Origin: Vandiemenella viatica
Lineage: Eukaryota; Arthropoda; Insecta; Orthoptera; Morabidae
Reading direction: 5' to 3'
Assembly (NCBI GenBank): GCA_031002005.1
Contig: JARYHS010006964.1
Coordinates: 496,001 to 560,000, forward strand
DNA: 64,000 bases
The notes beneath the pieces were generated by a model, which was not told the origin of the DNA, ran no database searches, and saw nothing but the letters and a program-made list of their open reading frames with translations. Below, piece by piece: positions 56,359 through 64,000 of the stretch. The translations under genes and the position numbers were made by a program. Every line of letters begins with the position of its first letter. Position 1 is the stretch's first letter.

Positions 56359-58219
56359 ACCACATAGTGATACTATGAAATGGGCCCAAAAGTATAGAGA
56401 ACTGATTACATAGATAGCAGAGATATGGAAAGACTATAGATATTAGCAGCTGAATTTTACTGAGACTTGGGTCATTCAGTTACTTAGTGCTTCACTATGA
56501 GATGATCAATGTATTCTTTAAGTACTGTAAATAAAATCCTATAACAATAGAGTGCATAAAAAAACTTATATTTTGAGAGTGTTTATAATCAGTAAAAATA
56601 TAAGTTAATGATGTAAGCACCCTATATTATATATATATGAAAAGCAGTTATTTATCTTTAATTGGATTTATAACATATATTGTTTAGGATTCTTTATTGG
56701 ATTTGGTACGTTAGGGGTAGTATTAGGGTTATGGTAATCAACAAGCAGTGTGATTTATTGATTGTGTGATGTAAACCTTCACTTACACCCTCACTTCTGA
56801 ATACCTGTCACTTCTTTGCTATATTTATCTATATATCAGTCTCACTTGCTGCTGTAATCACTTTATGTTGATTTACTTATCTTTATCACTAACAATGGAA
56901 TGAAAGAGCTGCTGCGAGGCAATATTTATATAAAAGGGACAGATAAAATGCATCCGATACTCACCAAAGATGAAGGAAGGCTATGTTAACTGCAAGGCTT
57001 GCATGAGGCTCAGCCACCTATTTCTCTGTAATTGACAAAGGGTTAACCCTGAAATATTGTGGTTTTTTTGTGTATTATTTCGTGTTGCTGCTGCCCTCCT
57101 CCCTTCAACTTTATTTACCTTTAAACAGATTCAAGGTTGAACTTAGTGGACACTGTGTGTTATGGTTTATTCTCCCATTAAGTGACTGAAGGGTTATCTA
57201 TAGATAACATCTAGGTAGATTAGTTAGCATGGAATTAGGATAACTTAAAAAAGGGCTGATTTATTATATTTCAAGAATGTTTCAGATCGTTGGGAAAAGC
57301 ATAAACTATAAATATCTTAGCATATTGCTTAAAATTCAATTAGTAAGGACTCATTGAGGAGATATTAAGTAATGTTTTAGTAAGACATATGAGAAATAAT
57401 AGGGAGAAGATATACTGTGAAGCAAAGGGAATTTCTTTCTACTTCCATTACTTAGAATGAAGAATTCGCAGGAAGCCATCGATTATTGAATTTAATTAGT
57501 TCTGTTGTTCTTTAATTTAACAAGTTTTTGAAGTTCAACTGCCAAGTGATTCACTACTTTTACCAAAGTATGATAATTCTGATAACTTCTGAATGATCAA
57601 GTCATTGATGAAATAACAAAACCACCATTTCACGTTTTACTTTACTTTTATTGTGCCAAAACCTTCAAACCAAATACACAGTTAAGCAATGGATTTCTTC
57701 CAGAGATTCTAAAGCAAGATACTAGTACCAAAACAAACCTATAAAGAAGCAGACTAAATTCCAAAGAAAAATTTGCCAACTAGAGATCGCAGGTGTTTCA
57801 AGTGGTACAGAACTATCAAGAAAACATTAATAACGCCAATTGAAGTATCTGAATCGCTAAAAATCACTCGTACACTATATAATTAGTGCTAAAGCCATTA
57901 AAATGGTTACTAAACACATTTTAAAATGGAAACGGAGTATATTTTCATGGATTTAAATAGAAAACTGACAGAAATTAAACAAAAAATGGCAAAAAATTAC
58001 AATTAAAATACTATAGCTTACACAACATTCATAATTACAGTCGTTCAATTAAATTTTGAGATATTATACTTCTATTCATCATTTTACAATTAAACAATAT
58101 CCATCAATCCAAATGATACATATTCACACAAATAATATACAAATTTACAATAAATCAATGCTTATGTTTCCTCAACTTCAACGTACTTGATTCATACAAT
58201 TGAAACTAATAGGAAGTTG

Positions 58220-58520
58220 GCTGGGTAAAGTAAGGACTTGGCCTTACTACCTAAAGCATTTTTAAGTCCACCTGGAATTTCATCTATCCCATTGGCTTTC
58301 CTCACTTTCAGCAGTTCTAATGCTTTATTAAATTCGTTCTTCAAAACATAGTCTCCTTATTCATTTTCAAGTTTATCTTTAACATGTCCCAGTGTCGATG
58401 GATTTAACTCTTCATCATCACATAAAACTGGAAAAATTTCTCCCAATATCTTCCTGTTCATAAACACATTTCTCCATTTGAATTACTTATTTCACCACTT
58501 TTTTGTAGCATCACTGAATA
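58220..58520 (-). pseudogene. Non-LTR RT fragment (motif 0/1 region)
   Basis: The minus-strand frame reads EFNKALELLKVRKANGIDEI and PGGLKNALGSKAKS. This is the segment just before the fingers in many insect non-LTR RTs (L-K-x-x-K-A-x-G-x-D-x-I-P-x-x-L). It is isolated and short, and lies in the zinc-finger intron. Confidence 0.6.
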
Positions 58521-58788
58521 ACATTTTGGTAGCTACGCAGAGTGAATATCAGGGCCATGTTTAAAAGTGGAGAAAAATTACTGGAAGCAGGAGTAAAGAG
58601 AATACGTTCATTCTTTACAATAATATTAAATAAATTCTGAAACTATACCATTGACTGGAAATGGTGATAAATAATAAATATTATTAAATACAAAGAAAAT
58701 GAATAGTAATTCGTGATAATATGAAACTAAATACTGCCTCTGGTTAGCGATGGTCCATTTAGGTGACAATTATTTCTTGTAACATATA

Positions 58789-60159
58789 CGAGGGCTGTTT
58801 TTTTTTTTTTTTTTTTTTTTTTTTTTCAACCTCCGATAGGCCATAAATAAAAGACAAATGGACATGGAAAAAATATTTTATTAACAACTATTATGGTACA
58901 CTTATGGTTACTTTTCAACGTAATCACCTTGAAGATTAAGACATTTATCATACCTGTAGACAAGCTGTCCAATACCCTCTTCATAAAATGTTGCCGCCAA
59001 TGAGTTTAAATGAGTCATCACATTGTCTTGAAGCTCATCGTTGGTCCGGAACCGCTGCCCTCCTAGTCACTTCTTCAATTCAGCAAAAAGATGAAAGTCA
59101 CTTGGTGCTAGGTCGGGACACTATGGCGGGTGATAAAAAATCTCCCGTTGAAATTGTTCAAGAAGTCGCTGGGTGACACCAGCACTATAGGGGCGAGCGT
59201 TGTCGTGGAGCAGAACAATGCCGGAAGTCGGCATACCTCTTCTTTTTTTCTGAATGGCCCTCCGTAAACGTTTTAAAGTTTCACAGTAAACAGCTGCATT
59301 AATCGTGGTCCCCGGCAGCATAAACTCCACAAGCAATACACCTATTTGGTCCCAAAACACGGTAGCCATTACCTATCGGTTGTTGAAGGTCTCTTTGAAT
59401 TTTTTTGGTTTGTTCGGTGAATTTGTGTGCATCAATTGTTGGGATTGTTGTTTCGTTTAGGGTGTCTCGTACCGAATCCATGTCTCATCTCCAGTCACAA
59501 TTGATTTTAAAAAATCTTCTCCATCTGCGTTATAACGGGCAAGGAACTTTAAAGCTGACGCCATTCGGTGAATTTTGTGGTTGTCGGTCAATATTTTAGG
59601 GACCCAGCGAGCACAGATTTTTTTGTAGTGTAAATTGTCTGTTACGAAGGAGTACAGAGAAGATCTGGAGACCTCTGGAAATTTCATTGATAATGAATTT
59701 ATTGTGAACCTACGGTTTTCTCTTACCACTTTGTCAACCCGTTGAACAAGGTCATCTGTAGCGACAGATTTGCGTCCTTGACCTCCATCATCGAGCAAAT
59801 CAGTTCGGCCTTCTTTAAATTTTCTGCACCACTCGCGCACGACTTCAACACTCATAAAACTCTTTCCATACACTTTGCTCATTCTTCGATGGATTTCTGC
59901 TGCACTGTTCCCGTCTGCTTGCAGAAAACGAATAACACTTAGTAACTCGCACTTGGCGGCAGAGTTGATGAACGCGGCCATGTTTCTTTGACTGTAGCTT
60001 GGCACAGAATGAAGTCACGAAAGCGCCAAAACCAGAGTGTGTCTTAGGGGAGATGCGCAATCGTCTACTGCGCACACCGCCCACCTGCGACTCGTATGTT
60101 CTCTATGCTGTTCAATCGGAGGTTGAAAAAAAAAAAAAAAAAAAAAAAACCGCCCCTCG
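58789..60159 (-). mobile_element. mariner-like element 2, complete ends
   Basis: TA duplications at 58787-58788 and 60160-60161 flank ends starting CGAGGG(C)TG on the left and, reversed, CGAGGGGCGG on the right. These are followed on each side by a long T-run (29 on the left, 24 on the right as A) and then CAACCTCCGAT. Total 1371 bp. It lies in the intron, in reverse orientation to the host gene. The ends resemble element 1 only in the first six bases, so it belongs to a different mariner family. Confidence 0.9.
58905..60005 (-). pseudogene. mariner transposase of element 2, broken
   Basis: The N-terminal half is intact from 60005 to 59457: first helix-turn-helix with LQADGNSAAEIHRRMSKVYG, then VVREWCRKFKEGRTDLLDD. 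The second helix-turn-helix has RRFTINSLSMKFPEVSRSSL, and VTGDETWI carries the first catalytic Asp near 59480. After a frame change near 59460, 59369-59121 has LHDNARPYSAGVTQRLLEQF with the second Asp. Further breaks precede PDLAPSDFHLFAELKK near 59080-59120 (third Asp, DD34D) and the C-terminal YDKCLNLQGDYVEK near 58910-58950. A stop after the ELKK and two frame changes disable it. The protein is otherwise close to full family length. Confidence 0.9.
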
Positions 60160-60295
60160 TAGGTAAATGTAGAAATTATTTTTAACTATTGGTTAACAAA
60201 TCACCAGTATTATAATTTCTAAAAGCTCTATTTGAATATATTTCTGTAATATGTTGTCATCATATATCAATATAAATGTCTTTTTTTATTTCTAG

Positions 60296-61145
60296 CGATT
60301 ATTATCACTGTAAGTGTAACAGTACCACTTACAGGCAGCAAGTTCCTGCAAATGAGCATGTGAAACACCAAATTGATGAAGAGCCATTCTGTTGGAACAG
60401 ATACAATAAAAGATTGAAATTCAAACAAAGCAATGAGATAATTCAGTCTCATGAACAGTCATTAACATTATCTTTCTGTCTCGAGAGTCATGAGAAACAA
60501 TATGCAACAGATCTACCGTTTCATAATGTTTGCGAAAAATCTTTTACAAATCCTAGTCATCTGAGAAGGCGTGAGATGATTCATTTGGATGAAGTCACAT
60601 TTTCATGTGAAGTTTGCGGAAAAGCTTTTACAAAGTCTAGGTATCTTACAAAACACAAGAGGATTCATGTAGGTGAACGGCCATTTTCTTGTGAATTGTG
60701 TGGAAATTCTTTTACAGAGTCTGGAAGTCTTAAGATGCACATGTATATTCATCTAGGTAAAAGGCCATATTCATGTGAAGTTTGTGGGAAATCTTTTACA
60801 CAGCCTGGGACTCTCAAATCGCACAAGCGAATTCATCTCAGGGAATGCCCATTTTGGTGTGAAGTTTGCGGAAAAACTTTTAAATTGTTAGGAAGTCTTA
60901 AAGCGCACAAGCAGATTCATTTAGGCACAAGGCCATTTTCTTGTGCAGTTTGTGGAAAATCTTTTACATTTCTTGGGAATCTTAAAATCCACAAGCGGAT
61001 TCATACAGATGAACGACTTTTTTCTTGTGAAATTTGTGGTAAATCCTTTGCGCTTCATGAGTATCTTAAAACCCACAAGAGGATTCACTTGGGCCATCGA
61101 CCATTTTCTTGTCATCTTTGCGGAAAATCTTTTACAAAGGGCTAG
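60296..61145 (+). CDS. C2H2 zinc-finger gene, second coding exon (fingers 1-7)
   Basis: The exon starts after TTTATTTCTAG at 60295. The frame joins exon 1 through a Ser codon and continues DYYHCKCNSTTYRQQVPANE. Fingers of 28 residues follow: one degenerate unit (PFHNVCEKSFTNPSHLRRRE, lacking the first Cys), then six intact units from TFSCEVCGKAFTKS (60598) to LFSCEICGKSFALHEYLKTH (61016), and a seventh, PFSCHLCGKSF. The linkers are HLGERPF-like. A run of three G at 61139-61141 (two expected from the sister units) shifts the frame inside finger 7 and stops at 61143-61145. The next fingers lie in the other frame. The protein is probably nuclear and sequence-specific. Whether the shift is real or a sequencing error decides if the gene is alive. 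Confidence 0.75.
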
Positions 61146-61779
61146 GAGTCTTAAAATGCATAAGTATATTCATTCAGGTGAAAGACCATTTTCATGTGAA
61201 GTATGTGGAAAATCTTTTACACAGCCAGGGAATCTTAAAAATCACAAACAGATTCATTTAGGTGAACGGCCATATTCTTGCGAATGTTGTGGAAAATCTT
61301 TTACAGAGTCTGGCAATCTAAAAAAGCACAAGAGTATTCATTTAGGGAGGCGCCCATTTTCTTGTGAAATGTGTGGAAAATCTTTTACACAGCTAGGGAA
61401 TCTTAAAAATCACAAACACATTCATTTAGGCGAACGACCATTTTCTTGTGAATTTTGTGGAAAATCTTTTACAGAGTCTGGCAATCTCAAAAAGCACAAG
61501 AGTATTCATTTTAGAAGGCACCCTTTTTCTTGTGAAATTTGTGGAATATATATTTCACTTTGGCTGGGAATCTTAAAAAAACTCAACCAGATTCATTTAG
61601 ACAAATTGCCAGGTTTTTGTCATATTTGTGGGTTCACTTTTATGCAGCTTTGGTATCTCAATAGCAACAAGAGGATTCATTTAGGAGATGGTCCATTTTC
61701 TTTTGACGTTTGTGTAAAATCTTTCACACAGTTTGAAAATCTTAACAAGCACAATTGTATTAATTTGGGCATAATATAA
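61146..61779 (+). pseudogene. Zinc-finger gene, fingers 7-14 in shifted frame
   Basis: In the +1 frame the array continues ARSLKMHKYIHSGERPFSC. Fingers 8-11 are intact (61186-61521) and form a doubled two-finger unit. Finger 12 (CEICGIYISLWLGILKKLNQ) lacks the first His. Finger 13 (CHICGFTFMQLWYLNSNKRI) has lost the first zinc His. Finger 14 (PFSFDVCVKSFTQFENLNKH) lacks the first Cys. The frame ends at 61779. If the upstream frameshift is a real mutation, this part is not translated with the rest. Confidence 0.7.
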
Positions 61780-63560
61780 TTTTCTTGTTAAGTTTGTGGA
61801 AAATACGTTACATAGTCTGTAACTCTTAATGGCTATTGAAGGTCTCTTTCTACTGTAAGCTTATTTAGATGGGAATTCCATGTCAAAATCCTCTTTAGCT
61901 TCATAATCCTAAGAGGCACAAGAGAATTTATTCAGCTGTTCACCCATTTTGTTGTAAATTTTGTGAGAACACTTTTATTCTTTATAAGACTCTTGAAGGG
62001 AATAAGATCTTCATTAATGTAAATGCTCATTTTCTTGTGTGGTTTATAAATAATCTTTTTCACAGTCTGAGACTTGTAAAGGCCAATAAGTTGATTCATT
62101 CAATTAAATGCTCTTTTTATTGTGAATTAGTCTGGGAATCATGAAACGGACATGCGTATTTACTTTGGCCACCGTCTATTTCCTTTTGAGGTTTGTGAAA
62201 AAAATATTAAATAGTTTTGAATAGGAAGATTCATTAACGATCTGGCAGTTGGAAAACTTGTAAGAGGAATTATTAGGTGAATGCCTATATTCTTGTGAAG
62301 TTGCTGAAAATTTTATTATGTGAATTTCAACTCTTAAAGGGAATAAGAGGCTTTATTCTGGCTTCCAGGAATCATAAAATTCATTTGGGTAAATGTCCAT
62401 TACCTTGTAATATCTGTGAAATATTTTTAAACTTTATAGTAACCTAATAAGAATTAGAAAAACTTATTGGGATGAACTACCGTTCCGTTGTTAAATGTGT
62501 GGAAAACAAAAAAGTTTTGTTGAAATTTTTTGTGGTGTCTGGAAGTCTTAAAAGGCACAACAGGCTTCAGTTAGATGTGCAGCTTTTTTTTGTGGCTCCT
62601 AGGAAAATCATTCACATAGCCTGGGCACCGTAAAAAGTATGGTGATTAATTTAGGTGGACGCCCATTTTCTTGTTAGGTTTGTGAAAAATCTTTTTCCTA
62701 GTCTGGGAATCATATATCATAAAGGTATTCACTAAAGAGAACACCCATTCTGTGAGTGTTTATTGAAAATCTTTTTAAGCATTCTGCCATTTAAAGGTTA
62801 TAGGATTTATTTATGTGAATGCCAAATTTGTTTTAAATTTTGTGCAATCTCGAAGCCTTTAGGAGGGTTCCGGTTCTGATGAATTAAGTAAAAAATATTT
62901 TACAAAAGCTGGAAATCTTAAAAGGCACCAGAGAAATCGTGAATTATGTGCAAATCGTTTATGTGAACTTGGAGTTTTGAGGGGAATAGGTATATCTACT
63001 AATGTGATGCCCATTTTCTTTTTATGTTCATGAAAAATATTTTACACAGCCTGGGATTCTTGATGCCATAAGAGGACTCTTGTAGGGAACACTGATTTTC
63101 TTATGAATATTGTGCAAAATCTCGGAATATTAAATACATAATGTTAATTAAGGTTAACACCCACCACCTTGCGAAATTTGTGTAAATCTTTTTCTCAGTC
63201 TGAAACACTTAAAGGCTATAGGAGGATTCATATAGGTAAACACCAATTTTCTGGTGAATTATTTACAAATCTTTTTTTAAAGTCAGGGGATGGGGTAAGG
63301 ATATATTTTGTGAACAGCCTTTTACTTTTGTGTTTTGTGGAAAAAAATTTACTCATTCTAGGACTCATGAATGGTTTAGGAGGATTCATTAAGGTGAACT
63401 CCAATTTTTTTGTAAATTTTGTGTAAAATGGTTTATGATGTGATAGTTTATTAAATGGCATAAGATGGCTCAATTTGGTGTACCAGGAAGCATAAAATGC
63501 ATCAGAGGATTCATTTGGTGAGTGTCCATTTCACAGTTATATCTGAGGAAATTTTTTAAA
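61780..63560 (+). repeat. Decayed C2H2 finger repeats
   Basis: About 20 further 84-base-like modules follow, each still showing pieces of the DNA text CATTTTCTTGTGAAGTTTGT, then GAAAATCTTTTACACAGTC, then GGGAATCTTAAAAGGCACAA and GAGGATTCATTTAGGTGAA. Stops and indels occur in nearly every one, and decay increases to the right. The modules around 62660, 63000 and 63165 are still easy to read. No continuous frame exists. This is a pseudogenised extension of the array. Confidence 0.8.
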
Positions 63561-64000
63561 AATAATATGGTACCTGAAAATGTATCAAAAGGAACACTGA
63601 GACAAATTACCATTACATTGACAAATATTTAGGAAAAAAACCATAAAAGGATCGTTTTATTCATTCAGGTACAACTGAAATCAGAAAATATCAGACATAA
63701 TTATTTTGTATTGTACATCCTCCAGAAGATTATAAAAAAAAATCACTGTGTGGTCTAGAGGAAATGAAGTAGAGGAAATAATGCTTTTTGTTTAATGTGA
63801 GGTTTGTGCAGGAAATTGTATACAAATATCTTGGATGTATTTAGTTTTATTTCATAACAGTTAACGTTTTGACTATTTATTTATTTCTCCTGATGTTACC
63901 ATTATTTGCTGTAATAACTAAATTATTAATAATAGAATTATAAAGTAATCTATATCATATCATTTTCCAGAAAATCTAGCTATTGCAAAATGTTTTATCA
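63561..64000. other. AT-rich end of window
   Basis: No finger text remains and no gene or repeat is recognised. AATAATAG- and TTATTTATT-like stretches are low complexity. Confidence 0.5.

Larger units (their letters stand above)
53853..60295 (+). other. Intron of the zinc-finger gene
   Basis: Donor GTAAGA, acceptor TTTTTATTTCTAG. The 6.4 kb intron contains a 1.27 kb Penelope-derived palindrome, a non-LTR fragment and a complete mariner. Stretches 53853-55085 and 56359-58215 are AT-rich, without features I can name. Confidence 0.65.

Noticed and set aside
1..64000. CRISPR arrays, operons, bacterial promoters, rRNA or intact tRNA genes.
   Set aside because: None seen. The only tRNA-like sequences are SINE heads and primer-binding sites, and the regular repeats are zinc-finger modules, retroelement UTR repeats and homopolymers.

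Overview
The window looks like nuclear DNA from an insect, most likely a polyneopteran (orthopteroid, cockroach or stick-insect type). The evidence is indirect. It is AT-rich, has no dense gene packing, and has two assembly gaps of exactly 1000 N. It carries a C2H2 zinc-finger gene with introns, tRNA-derived SINEs, mariner, Tc1, piggyBac, hAT, Mutator-like and Penelope-like elements, several CR1/jockey-group non-LTR retrotransposons, and a Ty3/gypsy element with an F-like envelope gene (errantivirus type). No bacterial, CRISPR or plasmid features are present.

Layout. 0-2.6 kb: left end of a minus-strand Ty3/gypsy element (gag, primer-binding site, probable LTR). 2.6-5.4 kb: a non-LTR fragment split by a piggyBac-like element with clean TTAA duplications, then an LTR-like block that has a second copy at 32.5 kb. 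5.4-7.95 kb: minus-strand gypsy pol remnant. 8.3-9.04 kb: Mutator-like transposase remnant fused to a block (9.04-12.83 kb) holding an envelope remnant, an LTR, a non-LTR tail and a SINE. That block recurs at 41.49-45.27 kb. 12.83-13.83 kb: gap. 13.8-16.8 kb: Tc1-like remnant and a mariner with both inverted repeats. 18.4-19.55 kb: a decayed coding frame I cannot identify. 19.56-22.15 kb: a non-LTR element ('P'). 24.6-28.7 kb: hAT elements beside a three-level nest of non-LTR elements. 30.97-33.74 kb: more non-LTR copies. 33.74-34.74 kb: gap. 35.2-44.2 kb: a nearly full-length but broken gypsy/errantivirus-like provirus. 45.3-53.3 kb: mostly unique DNA with SINEs, a short hAT MITE and three perfect CRE octamers. 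53.3-63.6 kb: a zinc-finger gene whose two coding exons splice in frame across a 6.4 kb intron. The intron contains a Penelope-derived palindrome and a mariner. The finger array decays progressively at its 3' end.

The host contribution is small: one clear gene (zinc-finger, plus strand), one candidate first exon at 23.7 kb (minus strand), and a GC-rich open frame at the edge of the second gap. All mobile-element reading frames carry stops or frameshifts, so none appears able to move on its own from this window. The most informative structures are the nested insertions with empty-site or sibling copies for comparison, the paired duplicated blocks, the Penelope palindrome, and the finger array with intact, freshly duplicated and decayed modules side by side.
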